A DNA stretch of 64,000 nucleotides from contig NC_010676.1 of assembly GCF_000020125.1 (NCBI RefSeq), forward strand, positions 806,001 to 870,000, read 5' to 3'. Shown piece after piece: positions 18,002 through 27,398 of this stretch. The position numbers were made by a program, and so were the translations under genes. Numbering within the stretch: position 1 is the stretch's first letter; each line of letters opens with the position of its first letter. Under the pieces are notes generated by a model. That model worked only from the letters and a program-made list of their open reading frames with translations. It ran no database searches and had not been told where the DNA came from. The DNA comes from Paraburkholderia phytofirmans PsJN (lineage in GTDB: Bacteria > Pseudomonadota > Gammaproteobacteria > Burkholderiales > Burkholderiaceae).

Positions 18002-19210
18002 ATGAAGATCGTTCGCGCCGACGTGATCGTCACGTGTCCGGGCCGCAATTTCGTCACATTGAAAATCGTCACGGACGAAGGCGTACACGGCATTGGAGAT
18101 GCAACGCTGAACGGCCGCGAACTCGCGGTCGCTTCGTATCTGAAAGATCACGTGTGCCCGTTGCTGATCGGGCGCGATCCCGGCTGTATCGAAGACACCT
18201 GGCAATACCTCTACAAAGGCGCGTACTGGCGCCGCGGTCCTGTCACGATGACGGCGATCGCCGCGGTCGATATGGCGCTGTGGGACATTCTCGGCAAAGT
18301 GACAGGCATGCCGCTGTACAAGCTGCTCGGCGGCGCCTCGCGAGAGAGCGTGATGGTGTACGGGCACGCCACCGGCCGCGACATTCCCGAAGCGCTCGAC
18401 CGTTACGCGGAACACATCGAAGCCGGCTATCAGGCGATCCGCATTCAATGCGGCGTGCCGAATATGCGTTCGGTGTACGGCGTGTCGAAGGGCAGCGGCA
18501 TGTACGAGCCCGCTACCAAGGGCGCGGTCGAGGAGCAGAGCTGGTCGTCGGAAAAGTATCTCGACTTCGTTCCGAAGCTCTTTGAAGCGGTGCGCGACAA
18601 GTTCGGTTTCGATACGCATTTGCTGCATGACGTCCACCACCGTTTGACGCCGATCGAAGCCGCGCGTCTCGGTAAATCGATCGAACCGTATCGCCTGTTC
18701 TGGATGGAAGACCCCACGCCCGCGGAAAATCAGGCCGGCTTCCGGCTGATTCGCGAGCACACCGTCACGCCGATCGCGGTGGGCGAAGTATTCAACAGCA
18801 TCTGGGATTGCAAGCAGTTGATCGAGGAGCAGTTGATCGACTATATCCGCGCCACCTTGACGCACGCGGGCGGCATTACGCATCTGCGGCGCATTGCGGA
18901 TTTTGCTTCGCTCTACCAGGTTCGAACCGGTTGCCACGGGCCGTCGGATCTGTCGCCGGTGTGCATGGGCGCGGCGCTGCACTTCGATCTGTGGGTGCCG
19001 AATTTCGGCGTGCAGGAATACATGGGCTTTCCGCAGGAAGCGCTCGACGTATTCCCGCATGCATGGCGCTTCGAGCGCGGCACGATGCATCCGGGCGAAG
19101 CGCCGGGCCATGGCGTCGATATCGACGAAGCAGCGGCCGCGCGGTATCCCTACGACCCGGCGTATCTGCCGGTCGCGCGTCTCGAAGACGGGACGCTGTG
19201 GAACTGGTGA
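18002..19210 (+). CDS. manD: D-mannonate dehydratase (enolase superfamily, RspA-like)
   Basis: From ATG 18002 (AAGGAAG upstream) the protein is 402 residues, the family length. Residue positions match the ManD active site as I know it: Arg147 and Tyr159 in the catalytic pair, metal ligands Asp210, Glu236 and Glu262, and His212 ([20 protein letters not shown]). It dehydrates D-mannonate to 2-keto-3-deoxy-D-gluconate in the cytoplasm. It heads a plus-strand operon with transporters, a dehydrogenase and a GntR regulator, and is divergent from uxuB. No KDG kinase or aldolase is in the window. Confidence 0.93.
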   Translation: MKIVRADVIVTCPGRNFVTLKIVTDEGVHGIGDATLNGRELAVASYLKDHVCPLLIGRDPGCIEDTWQYLYKGAYWRRGPVTMTAIAAVDMALWDILGKVTGMPLYKLLGGASRESVMVYGHATGRDIPEALDRYAEHIEAGYQAIRIQCGVPNMRSVYGVSKGSGMYEPATKGAVEEQSWSSEKYLDFVPKLFEAVRDKFGFDTHLLHDVHHRLTPIEAARLGKSIEPYRLFWMEDPTPAENQAGFRLIREHTVTPIAVGEVFNSIWDCKQLIEEQLIDYIRATLTHAGGITHLRRIADFASLYQVRTGCHGPSDLSPVCMGAALHFDLWVPNFGVQEYMGFPQEALDVFPHAWRFERGTMHPGEAPGHGVDIDEAAAARYPYDPAYLPVARLEDGTLWNW

Positions 19211-19257
19211 GCTGATTTCGCTCGACTGTTCCCGACTACAAAATCATGGAGACACGC

Positions 19258-20655
19258 GTGAACCCAGCACGTCCGCAAGCCACCGCGCCGGCCAGTACCG
19301 CCATGCTGCGCCGGGTGGCGTTCGCCTCGACCATCGGCACCGCGGCCGAGTACTACGATTTCTTCGTCTATGGCACGGCTGCCGTGCTGGTGTTCGGCCA
19401 GAAATTCTTCCCTTCCGCTGACCCGCTGATCGGCACGCTCGCCGCCTTCGCCACCTACGCGGTCGGTTTTCTGGCGCGGCCGCTGGGCGGCATCGTGTTC
19501 GGTCATTTCGGCGATCGCGTCGGCCGCAAGAAGGCCCTGATCGTGACGATCCTGATCGTCGGGTTGGGCACGTTCGCTATCGGCCTGCTGCCGGACTATC
19601 AGTCGATCGGCATCTGGGCGCCGATCGCGCTGATCGTGATTCGCGTCTTGCAAGGGTTCGGCGTGGGCGGCGAGCAGGCGGGCGCTGTCCTGCTCACGGC
19701 GGAATACGCACCGCCTGCGCGGCGCGGCTTCTTCGCGAGCCTCGTGCAACTCGGCGCACCGGCGGGCTTCCTGATTCCGTCGGGGCTGTTCGCGCTGCTC
19801 GGTGCGACGTTGACGCAGGCGCAGTTGCTCGACTGGGGCTGGCGCATTCCGTTTCTCGCGAGCGCGCTGCTGGTCGCCGTGGGTCTGTATATCCGCTTGC
19901 GCACCGAGGAGTCGCCGATCTTCGCGACGATCCAGCGCACCAAGGCAGTGGCTTCGCGCCCGGTGGTGGAAGTGGTGCGGCAGTTCGGCCCGACCATCGT
20001 CAAAGGTGTCGGCGCCAAATTGATCGAGGCCTGCGCCTTTGCAATGTACACGATGATCGTGCTCGCCTACGGCAAAGCACACGGCATCGCGCAAGGCATG
20101 TTGCTCGAAACGGTGATCGTCGCGGTCGCGCTCGAACTCGTGACGATTCCGCTTGCCGGTGCCCTATCCGATCGCATTGGACGGCGAACGACCTTCATCG
20201 CGGGCGCGTTATTGCACGTGGCGCTCGTCGTGCCGTTTTTCATGGCGATCGATAGCGGCAATCGCGCGGCGATCCAGCTTGTGATGATTCTCGCCATCAG
20301 CGTCGGTCACAGTCTCTGCTATGCACCGCAAGCGGCACTGTTCCCCGAACTCTTTCCGGCGCGTGTGCGGTGCAGCGGTATCGCGCTGATCTGGCAGATC
20401 GGCTCGTTGCTCGGCAGCGGTGTACTCGGACTGCTCGCCGTCAAACTGATTCAACTCACGCATGGCAATTCGCTCGCGTTGATCGTCTACGTGGCGGTGC
20501 TTGGCATCGTGTCGGCGGTCTCGCTCTTTGCCTTGCCGGAAACCGCGCCTCTGCGCCGCGGCGGCGATCTCCATGATTGGGGCGGCGGTGAGCCGGTCGA
20601 GGCGCGTACGGCAGCACGAGCGTCCTCGTCTTCATCTTCTCTCGCGCAGCCCTGA
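19258..20655 (+). CDS. MFS transporter, metabolite:H+ symporter (MHS) family
   Basis: About 465 residues with twelve predicted membrane segments. The start region YYDFFVYGTAAVLVFG after ASTIGTAAEYYDFF and the loop GHFGDRVGRKK are hallmarks of MHS transporters (shikimate, alpha-ketoglutarate, proline/betaine). In this operon it probably imports a hexuronate, aldonate or related acid by proton symport. GTG 19258 has GGAGA at the right distance; ATG 19246 is an alternative 12 bases earlier. It is separated from manD by 47 bases. Substrate is inferred from context only. Confidence 0.85.
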   Translation: MNPARPQATAPASTAMLRRVAFASTIGTAAEYYDFFVYGTAAVLVFGQKFFPSADPLIGTLAAFATYAVGFLARPLGGIVFGHFGDRVGRKKALIVTILIVGLGTFAIGLLPDYQSIGIWAPIALIVIRVLQGFGVGGEQAGAVLLTAEYAPPARRGFFASLVQLGAPAGFLIPSGLFALLGATLTQAQLLDWGWRIPFLASALLVAVGLYIRLRTEESPIFATIQRTKAVASRPVVEVVRQFGPTIVKGVGAKLIEACAFAMYTMIVLAYGKAHGIAQGMLLETVIVAVALELVTIPLAGALSDRIGRRTTFIAGALLHVALVVPFFMAIDSGNRAAIQLVMILAISVGHSLCYAPQAALFPELFPARVRCSGIALIWQIGSLLGSGVLGLLAVKLIQLTHGNSLALIVYVAVLGIVSAVSLFALPETAPLRRGGDLHDWGGGEPVEARTAARASSSSSSLAQP

Positions 20656-20688
20656 GCGCGCGCGACCTTTGTCATACCGGAGTCCAAC

Positions 20689-21735
20689 ATGCTCGCAGCC
20701 GTGCTTCACGAACCCAAACTGATCCGCATCGACGAAGTCGATCCGCCTGAACCCGGTCCAGGCGAGGTACGCGTGCGTGTACGCGCCGGCGGCATTTGCG
20801 GCTCCGATCTGTCGTACTACTTCAAAGGCAAGAGCGGCGATTTCGCCGTGCGTGAGCCGTTCGTGCTCGGACATGAAGTGGCGGGCGAGATCGATTCGCT
20901 CGGCGAGGGCGTGACTGCGGAGCGTCGGCTCGCGCCCGGGCAGCGCGTTGCCGTCAATCCTGGGCTGGCCTGCGGGACGTGCCGTTTTTGCGTCGGGGGG
21001 ATGCCGAATCATTGTCTGAACATGCGCTTCATGGGCAGTGCTTCTACGTTCCCGCATACGCAGGGCATGTTTCGTCAGTACATCGTCGTCGCGGCGCGCC
21101 AATGTGTGCCCGTGCCGGATGGCGTCGATTTCGCGCAGGCGTCGATGGCCGAGCCGCTTGCCGTTGCGTTGCATGCGGTGAAGCAGGCCGGATCGCTGGT
21201 CGGCGCGAGTGTCTTGCTGGTGGGTTGCGGGCCGATCGGTTGCATTCTGCTGAGCGTGGCGCGCCGGGCCGGAGCGCATCGCGTGGTCGCGTTGGATCTC
21301 TCAGATCGAGCGTTGCAGGTCGCGCGGCAACTCGGCGCGGATCAGACCGTCAACGCCGCGGAGCGCGCCGTGATCGATCAATGGTCCGTGCAACGCGGCA
21401 CGTTCGACGTGGTCATCGAGGCGTCGGGCAGTCCCGCCGGCCTCGATACGGCGCTGCATGCGGCGCGCGCGGGCGGCACGGTGATTCAGGTGGGCAACTT
21501 GCCGGCCGGTCAATCGCCGGTGGCGGCGAATCTCGTGATGTCGAAAGAACTCCGCTATCAAGGCTCGTTCCGCTTTACCAGCGAATATGCCATCGCCGCC
21601 GATGAAATCGCCTCAGGCAAAGTCGACCTGCGGCCGCTGATGACGCATGCGTTCGCGATGAGCGAAGCAAACCGTGCGTTCGAAGTGGCGCTCGACCGCT
21701 CGCAGTCGATGAAGGTGCATCTGAACTTCGACTGA
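20689..21735 (+). CDS. Zinc-dependent sugar-acid dehydrogenase, L-idonate 5-dehydrogenase / RspB-like
   Basis: This 348-residue medium-chain dehydrogenase has catalytic-zinc ligands Cys37, His62 and Glu63 (GGICGSDL, GHEVAGE), structural-zinc cysteines 95, 98, 101 and 109, and a Rossmann motif LLVGCGPIG near 182. The sequence is closest in style to L-idonate 5-dehydrogenase; E. coli pairs a ManD homologue with a similar dehydrogenase as RspA-RspB. It would oxidise a sugar acid such as L-idonate or L-gulonate with NAD(P), adding a second entry route to this catabolic island. The start has the weak site CGGAGTCC. Confidence 0.82.
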   Translation: MLAAVLHEPKLIRIDEVDPPEPGPGEVRVRVRAGGICGSDLSYYFKGKSGDFAVREPFVLGHEVAGEIDSLGEGVTAERRLAPGQRVAVNPGLACGTCRFCVGGMPNHCLNMRFMGSASTFPHTQGMFRQYIVVAARQCVPVPDGVDFAQASMAEPLAVALHAVKQAGSLVGASVLLVGCGPIGCILLSVARRAGAHRVVALDLSDRALQVARQLGADQTVNAAERAVIDQWSVQRGTFDVVIEASGSPAGLDTALHAARAGGTVIQVGNLPAGQSPVAANLVMSKELRYQGSFRFTSEYAIAADEIASGKVDLRPLMTHAFAMSEANRAFEVALDRSQSMKVHLNFD

Positions 21736-21843
21736 ACCTTCCCTGTTGCAGGGGCGTTGCGCCGGTGCGCGGCGCCTTCCGAAGCCAGGCAAGCTGGACC
21801 TATTCAAACGCCCGCCAAGAGGCGATCCCGATGGAGACACCTG

Positions 21844-23136
21844 ATGATCAAGAGTCAACGCTGGTTTGTCGTCGCGCTACTGTTTCTGGCGGGCGTCATC
21901 AACTACCTCGATCGAGCCGCGCTGTCGATCGCCGCACCGTTGATCCAGAAAGACCTGAACTTTTCGCATGCGCAAATGGGCATCGTGTTCAGCAGTTTTT
22001 TTATCGGCTATGCGCTGTTCAATTTTGTGGGTGGCGTACTGTCCGACAAGGTCGGCGCGAAACGCGTGTTCGGCACCGCGATGGGCGTGTGGTCGGTGTT
22101 TTGCGGCGCGACCGCGTTGGCAACCGGCATCGGTTCGTTGATCGTGCTGCGCGTGCTGTTCGGCATGGGCGAAGGTCCGTTCAGTTCGTCGAACAGCAAG
22201 ATGGTGAATAACTGGTTCCCACGCAAAGAGGTGGCGAGCGCGATTGGCGTGATCAGTTCGGGCACGCCGCTCGGCGGCGCACTGGCGGGTCCGGTGGTCG
22301 GCTTCATGGCAGTGCAGTTCGGCTGGCGCTGGGCCTTTGTCGCGATCATGCTGCTGGGACTTCTGTGGCTCGTCTTGTGGGCGGCGACCACGACCGAACA
22401 CCCGCACCAGAATTCGCGCATCACACCTGACGAAATCGAACTCATCCGCGCCGGTCAGGCGGATGAACATGCGATCGCGCATTCGGCCAGCGGCGAAAGG
22501 CTTGGTCTGCGGCACTTCCTGCGCAAGCCGATCATTCTTGCGACCGCGTTCGCTTTCTTCTCATACAACTATGTGCTGTTCTTCTTCCTGTCGTGGTTCC
22601 CGACCTATCTGACCGAGGCGCATCACCTGAGCCTGCGCGACATGAGTTTCGCCACGGTGATTCCATGGCTGCTCGGCAGTATCGGGCTCGCAGCGGGTGG
22701 CTTCATCTCGGACTTCATCTTGCGCCTGACCGGCAAGCCGCTGCTATCGCGCAAGCTCGTGCTCGGCAGTTGCCTCGGCGCGGCGGCGGTGTGTGTCGCG
22801 TTGGCGGGGCGCGTCGCCAGTACTCAGGGTGCGGTCGCGCTGATGTCGGTGTCGATCTTCTTCCTGTACGTGACGGGCGCGGTGTACTGGGCTGTGATTC
22901 AGGACACCGTGCCGCGAGAACACGTCGGCGGCGTAGGTGGTTTCGTGCACTTGCTGGCGAATCTGGCCGGCGTGATCGGGCCTGCCGTGACGGGCTTCAT
23001 CGTTGAAGCAACGCACGGCAATTACGCTAGCGCGTTCGTGCTGGCCGGGGTGATTGCCGTGCTCGGTGCGGTATGTTCGCTGGTGTGGATTCGCGAGCCG
23101 CGGGCGAGTGCGCTGAACATGGAGCGTGCATGGTAG
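21844..23136 (+). CDS. MFS transporter, anion:cation symporter (ACS) family, hexuronate/glucarate-like
   Basis: ATG 21844 (GGAGA upstream) opens MIKSQRWFVVALLFLAGVINYLDRAALSIAAP; the NYLDR segment and the KMVNNWFPRKE loop (near residue 120) are signatures of ExuT/GudP/D-galactonate-type ACS transporters. About 430 residues with twelve membrane segments. It is likely to bring hexuronate, aldonate or aldarate into the cell for the ManD pathway. It is the second transporter of the operon and belongs to a different MFS family from the first, suggesting two substrates. The exact substrate is unknown. Confidence 0.85.
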   Translation: MIKSQRWFVVALLFLAGVINYLDRAALSIAAPLIQKDLNFSHAQMGIVFSSFFIGYALFNFVGGVLSDKVGAKRVFGTAMGVWSVFCGATALATGIGSLIVLRVLFGMGEGPFSSSNSKMVNNWFPRKEVASAIGVISSGTPLGGALAGPVVGFMAVQFGWRWAFVAIMLLGLLWLVLWAATTTEHPHQNSRITPDEIELIRAGQADEHAIAHSASGERLGLRHFLRKPIILATAFAFFSYNYVLFFFLSWFPTYLTEAHHLSLRDMSFATVIPWLLGSIGLAAGGFISDFILRLTGKPLLSRKLVLGSCLGAAAVCVALAGRVASTQGAVALMSVSIFFLYVTGAVYWAVIQDTVPREHVGGVGGFVHLLANLAGVIGPAVTGFIVEATHGNYASAFVLAGVIAVLGAVCSLVWIREPRASALNMERAW

Positions 23137-23232
23137 TATGGTGCGGCACACTTTAGTAAATAGCCAGGCGGGTGTTCATGGTGCGTGCCGCCTCCCTCGC
23201 CAGTCATTCGCTGCCATTCGCTGCTTTAGCCG

Positions 23233-24066
23233 ATGCCGACCAAGAAACTCCACGCCAACGCGTCTTCTTTTTCCTCCGATGTCACGCTCGTCGCGCCCCG
23301 CGCAAGACGTCGCGCGAGCGTGCAGGCCGGCGCGCGCGTCGAACTGCCGGATCTGACCGCCAGCGTCTCGTTCGACTCACACGAACCGATCGGCAAACAG
23401 ATTTTCCGTGCGCTGCGTCAGGCGATTTTTGTCGGTCAACTGGTGCCCGGCACGCCGCTCTCCGAGAAAGAAGTGTCCGACATGTTTCAGGTGTCGCGAC
23501 AACCGGTGCGGGAGGCGTTCATCAAGTTGGTCGAAGCGGGCGTGCTTCAGGTATTGCCGCAGCGTGGCACCTTCGTGAAGCGCATTTCGCCGCGCCAGGT
23601 GCGGGAAGGGCGCTTCATTCGCGAAGCGATCGAGACGGCGGTAGTGAAGAAGGCCGCTGTGTCGATTTCGGACGAGCAATTGCAGGCGCTGGCCGACAAT
23701 CTTCGCGATCAGAAGATCGCGGCGAAAGCAAACGACACCGCCGCCTTCCTCGCGCTCGACGAAGCGTTTCATTACGCGATTGCCCAGGCGATTGATTGCA
23801 CGGCGGCGTGGGAAACGATTCAGGACATCAAGGCGCAGATGGATCGCGTGCGCTACCTGAGCTTGCCCGACGTATCGCCGCTCGATCTGCTGATCAAGCA
23901 GCACGCGAAAATTCTGGCGGGCCTTCGCGCGCACGACGCGAGCGCCGCCGAGGAGGCGATGCGCAATCATCTACGCGAAATTCTGATGTCGCTTGGTCCG
24001 ATTGCGGCGCGCAATCCGGCGTGGTTCGATGCGGACGAACCGGAGCGCGTGCCCTTGTCGACGTGA
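23233..24066 (+). CDS. GntR-family regulator with FCD domain, probable controller of the mannonate operon
   Basis: The 277-residue protein has a 45-residue basic, low-complexity N-terminal extension, then a GntR winged helix (about 50-115: LSEKEVSDMFQVSRQPVREAF, PQRGTFVKRIS) and an FCD domain with HYAIAQAI and LLIKQHAKI helices carrying metal/ligand His. It closes the manD operon, where such proteins repress uptake and catabolic genes until a sugar acid binds. ATG 23233 follows an in-frame TAG by 6 bases, so it is the earliest possible ATG. A tandem 10-bp repeat lies just upstream. Confidence 0.85.
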   Translation: MPTKKLHANASSFSSDVTLVAPRARRRASVQAGARVELPDLTASVSFDSHEPIGKQIFRALRQAIFVGQLVPGTPLSEKEVSDMFQVSRQPVREAFIKLVEAGVLQVLPQRGTFVKRISPRQVREGRFIREAIETAVVKKAAVSISDEQLQALADNLRDQKIAAKANDTAAFLALDEAFHYAIAQAIDCTAAWETIQDIKAQMDRVRYLSLPDVSPLDLLIKQHAKILAGLRAHDASAAEEAMRNHLREILMSLGPIAARNPAWFDADEPERVPLST

Positions 24067-24197
24067 CGCGATCCGTGAAGGGGCTCGCTCGTTGCAGCTG
24101 TTGCTCAAGGAAAGTGCCGCGGCGGACATACGTGCGTTTCTGAGTGCTGTTGTCGACCGCGCTTCCGCGAGGTGCGGATCCGGTGTGCACGCACTAT

Positions 24198-25106
24198 CTA
24201 TCGTAAAGCATTAACGGGCAGCGCAACCCGCTGCAACGCGGCCATCGGCCCGAGCCGCTCGATCGCTTTCATCTGCGCCGCGTCGCGCACGAAGAGCGAT
24301 CCGGCGAATCCCAATGCGTTGATCGACACGCCCTCGACACGCTCTTCCGATCTCGGCACGAGCAGCATCCATCGACGTGTAACGAGCAGGTTGTACGGCG
24401 CCGATTGATGAAGTTCACCGTCGACCTCGACTGGCTGGATGCCGACGGCTTCGAGCAGTGCGCGATAACAGGAGAGGAGCGAGGGCGCCGCATCCACGGA
24501 GATCGCGGCGCCGGGCTCAAGGCGCGCGAACGCGTGCCGGAATGGCAAGCCTGGTACGTTTTGCGCCAGACCATCGAGGAGCGTGGTTGCCAGAATGGGC
24601 TCGATGGGAACCGTCGTTTCGGAAACGCCCAGCGGCAACGGCACGATTTGCAGATGCTTGTGCGCCTGACTCGCGCCCGCGGCAGCGCCTGCATTGTAAA
24701 AACCGATGCCGTCGAATTCAGCCATGCAGACAATCAGCGATTCGAAGTCCGCGAGGTTGAGGAGCGCGTTCTGCGATTGGAAGTTACGGGTAACGATCAG
24801 CAGATGATTGTCGATGACATTGAACTTGTTGAGCAAAGCCAGATGCGTGTCGGAGATATCCGCGACGAAGAGATCCGGCTCGTAGGGCAGGAATGGATTC
24901 GCCGATGGGCGCTGTTGCGTTTGCCGGCGCTGCTGCTCCTTGCGGATCAGGCTCGAGACCTGCCGCACGACAAAGCGGATGCCGTCGCTTTCGAGCACCG
25001 TCTGGGAGGTCTGGATCCGTTGCAGCGCGCCGCAGCGCAGCGCGTGCTCTGTCTGGCGCAGCATGGCGGGCCACAGGGTTCCAGGTTGAAGGCGTCGATT
25101 TTGCAT
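24198..25106 (-). CDS. ATP adenylyltransferase / Ap4A phosphorylase II-like protein (HIT superfamily)
   Basis: About 302 residues from MQNRRLQPGTLW. The HIT-type active-site motif HKHLQ occurs in SQAHKHLQIVPLPLG, and the C-terminal portion YNLLVTRRWMLLVPRS and VSINALGFAGSLFVR is the conserved signature of diadenosine tetraphosphate phosphorylase II. It would phosphorolyse Ap4A to ATP and ADP, a stress nucleotide function in the cytoplasm. The frame is open much further upstream, but that would overlap the GlxA-type gene; ATG 25151 with GCGGA upstream is an alternative giving about 317 residues and near-coupling to that gene's stop. Confidence 0.8.
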   Translation of the reverse strand: MQNRRLQPGTLWPAMLRQTEHALRCGALQRIQTSQTVLESDGIRFVVRQVSSLIRKEQQRRQTQQRPSANPFLPYEPDLFVADISDTHLALLNKFNVIDNHLLIVTRNFQSQNALLNLADFESLIVCMAEFDGIGFYNAGAAAGASQAHKHLQIVPLPLGVSETTVPIEPILATTLLDGLAQNVPGLPFRHAFARLEPGAAISVDAAPSLLSCYRALLEAVGIQPVEVDGELHQSAPYNLLVTRRWMLLVPRSEERVEGVSINALGFAGSLFVRDAAQMKAIERLGPMAALQRVALPVNALR

Positions 25107-25152
25107 GGTTCGTTGCGGAGTTCGATTCGTGATTAGGCCAGCCTGACACATT

Positions 25153-26109
25153 TCATCCGCCAGCGACCGCTTCCCGCCGAGCGCTCCTGCGCAGGAAATC
25201 GGCGGGCACGCCGAACGTTCGAAGGAACGCGCGGCGCATGCGTTCGCGGTCCGCAAAGCCCGTTTCCTGCGCCACCACATTAATGGTGTGCCGGCCTTGC
25301 TCGATCATGAATCGGGCTGCTTCCAGCCGAAGCTGTTCCACCGCCTTGGCCGGCGACTGACCGGTCTCGGCCACAAAGGCGCGGCTGAACTGACGAGGGC
25401 TGAGGTTGGCCACATCCGCAAGCTCCTCGACGGTGAGCGGATTGCGCAGATTTCGGCGGATATGCGCGAGCACCGCTTCGATCCGATCGGACTTCGGCGT
25501 CATGTCGAGCAGTGCGGAATGCTGCTTCTGCCCGCCTAGCCGACGCTGATTCATGACGAGAAGCCTGGCGACCATTTTCGCGGTGTCGGGACCAAGGTCG
25601 TTATCGAGCAGCGCCAACGCGAGGTCGATACCGGCCGTCATTCCCGCTGATGTCCAGATTGGACCGTCGTTGACGAAGATCCGATCTTCTTCCGTTACGA
25701 CGTTCGGAAAGCGCGCCCTGAATTCCGCTGCATGTGCCCAATGCATTGTCGCGCGCCGGCCGTCCAGAAGCCCGGCCTCGGCAAGCACGAATGCGCCGCT
25801 GCAGATCGAGGTTATCCGCCGCGAGACTCTAGCTGCTTCTTTCACGAACGCAATCATCGTCGCACCTGACGACGGCATTTTCATCTCGGTGATCGAGCCC
25901 ACGATAAGGGTGTCGAATCCCGGATTGCCGAACGCTTCGGTTTGCAATGTCATGCCACCCGATGATTCGACGGGACCGCCATGTTCGGACAGCAAATGGA
26001 CGTCGTAGCACCGGCCTGTTGGGGGCATGTTCGCAATCTCGAACACCGTCAGGGCCGCGAGGCTCATTAGCTGAAATCTTGGCGGCACAATGAAGCCAAT
26101 CCGATGCAT
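25153..26109 (-). CDS. GlxA-type transcriptional regulator (DJ-1/PfpI domain plus AraC helix-turn-helix)
   Basis: From ATG 26109 (site CAGGAACAGAT) the protein is 318 residues: an N-terminal DJ-1/PfpI-like amidase fold (residues 1-180, with ICSGAFVLAEAG around the nucleophile-elbow Cys) and a C-terminal AraC domain with two helix-turn-helices (LSPRQFSRAFVAETGQSP and VAQETGFADRERMRRAF). Upstream in-frame codons as far as 26523 are shadow. It is divergent from the nitrilase gene across 213 bases containing a strong inverted repeat, so it most likely activates the nitrilase and carbonic-anhydrase genes. Confidence 0.88.
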   Translation of the reverse strand: MHRIGFIVPPRFQLMSLAALTVFEIANMPPTGRCYDVHLLSEHGGPVESSGGMTLQTEAFGNPGFDTLIVGSITEMKMPSSGATMIAFVKEAARVSRRITSICSGAFVLAEAGLLDGRRATMHWAHAAEFRARFPNVVTEEDRIFVNDGPIWTSAGMTAGIDLALALLDNDLGPDTAKMVARLLVMNQRRLGGQKQHSALLDMTPKSDRIEAVLAHIRRNLRNPLTVEELADVANLSPRQFSRAFVAETGQSPAKAVEQLRLEAARFMIEQGRHTINVVAQETGFADRERMRRAFLRTFGVPADFLRRSARREAVAGG

Positions 26110-26258
26110 ATCTGTTCCTGGCGTCCGCGATAGAAAAGTGAATACGTGCTGTTCGAGCCGCATTCCCGGATGTCGGGCCAATGAACTCGCGTAGCGTGTT
26201 GCCGCGCTCGAATCACAGATGGCATGAAAGGTGGCAACAACGACATCCATCGTAATGG

Positions 26259-26301
26259 TGCGAGGCGTTAAGGTACAAGCACTTCTCTTAGCCGCCTCGC
26301 A
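26259..26301 (+). promoter_or_regulatory. Strong inverted repeat in the nitrilase leader
   Basis: Perfect 9-bp arms TGCGAGGCG (26259-26267) and CGCCTCGCA (26293-26301) flank 25 bases, with an inner TAAG/CTTA pairing. The repeat ends 21 bases before the nitrilase ATG. It may be the operator of the divergent GlxA-type regulator or an RNA hairpin in the leader. Confidence 0.45.
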
Positions 26302-26322
26302 GTCAACGAAAGGATCACCGTC

Positions 26323-27309
26323 ATGTCGAAAATCATCCGTGCCGCAGCCGTCCAGATCGCGCCCGTCCTCTACAGTCGGGAAGGCACGGTCGACAAGGTC
26401 GTCAGGAAAATTCTGGAGCTCGGCAAGCAGGGCGTTCAGTTCGCGACCTTCCCCGAGACTGTCGTGCCCTATTACCCGTACTTCTCGTTCATTGAATCGC
26501 CATTCGCGATGGGAGCCGAGCATTACAAGCTGCTCGATCAGGCCGTCACCGTGCCGTCGGAGACCACCCGTGCGATTGGCGAGGCGGCACGCCAGGCCGG
26601 CATGGTGGTGTCGATCGGGGTGAACGAACGCGACGGCGGCACGATCTACAACACCCAGCTCCTGTTCGATGCCGACGGCACGCTGGTGCAGCGCCGCCGC
26701 AAACTCTCACCGACTTATCACGAGCGAATGGTCTGGGGAATGGGCGACGGCTCAGGCTTGCGCGCGGTCGATACCGCCGTGGGCCGGGTCGGTCAGCTGG
26801 CCTGCTGGGAGCACTACAACCCGCTTGCGCGCTATGCGTTGATGGCCGACGGCGAGGAAATCCATTCGGCGATGTACCCGGGCTCGTTCGCGGGCGACCT
26901 GTTCTCGGAGCAGATCTCCGTCAATATCCGGCAGCACGCGCTGGAGGCTGGAGCCTTCGTTGTCAACGCGACTGCGTGGCTGACCCCCGAACAGCAACAG
27001 CAGATTCTGCACGATACGAATACCAGCCAGGTTGGGCCGATCTCCAGCGGCTGTTTCACTGCGATTGTTTCGCCCGATGGAGAGTACATGGGCGGCCAGC
27101 CGCTGCGTGAAGGAGAGGGCGAGATCATTGCGGATCTGGATTTCTGGCAGATCGACAAGCGCAAACGGATGATGGACTCGCGCGGTCATTACAGCCGACC
27201 GGACGTCCTCGGGCTGGTGATCGACCGCACGCCGAAAGCACATGTGCTGGAGCGAACGCTGCGCGCGCCAGGCGAAGAGGCAGTGAGGGATCTCGAAGTA
27301 CTTGCGTGA
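26323..27309 (+). CDS. Nitrilase (carbon-nitrogen hydrolase superfamily)
   Basis: A 328-residue protein with the full triad: Glu45 in [14 protein letters not shown], Lys127 in [12 protein letters not shown] and Cys161 in [15 protein letters not shown]. The CWEH context and YYPYFSF segment are those of true nitrilases rather than amidases. It hydrolyses an organic nitrile to the carboxylic acid and ammonia in the cytoplasm. The site AAAGGAT precedes the ATG. It ends 89 bases before a beta-carbonic anhydrase and is divergent from a GlxA-type regulator, suggesting an inducible small operon. Substrate not readable. Confidence 0.92.
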   Translation: MSKIIRAAAVQIAPVLYSREGTVDKVVRKILELGKQGVQFATFPETVVPYYPYFSFIESPFAMGAEHYKLLDQAVTVPSETTRAIGEAARQAGMVVSIGVNERDGGTIYNTQLLFDADGTLVQRRRKLSPTYHERMVWGMGDGSGLRAVDTAVGRVGQLACWEHYNPLARYALMADGEEIHSAMYPGSFAGDLFSEQISVNIRQHALEAGAFVVNATAWLTPEQQQQILHDTNTSQVGPISSGCFTAIVSPDGEYMGGQPLREGEGEIIADLDFWQIDKRKRMMDSRGHYSRPDVLGLVIDRTPKAHVLERTLRAPGEEAVRDLEVLA

Positions 27310-27398
27310 AGACGTGTCGTATCGGGCAATACGGTCATCGTTATTTCACCCACGGAATTCACGGGGCAATTTTGCCCCTCAATACGCTGGAGAAAAAA

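Noticed and set aside
17774..19111. Long minus-strand ORF of 445 residues opposite manD
   Set aside because: Antisense shadow of a gene with full active-site conservation.
24339..24353. A 15-base match to the end of a common Illumina adapter (ACGCTCTTCCGATCT), suggesting contamination
   Set aside because: The frame of the Ap4A phosphorylase-like gene runs straight through and encodes a conserved-looking segment (PRSEERVEGVSINALGFAG), so it is a chance match in genuine sequence.
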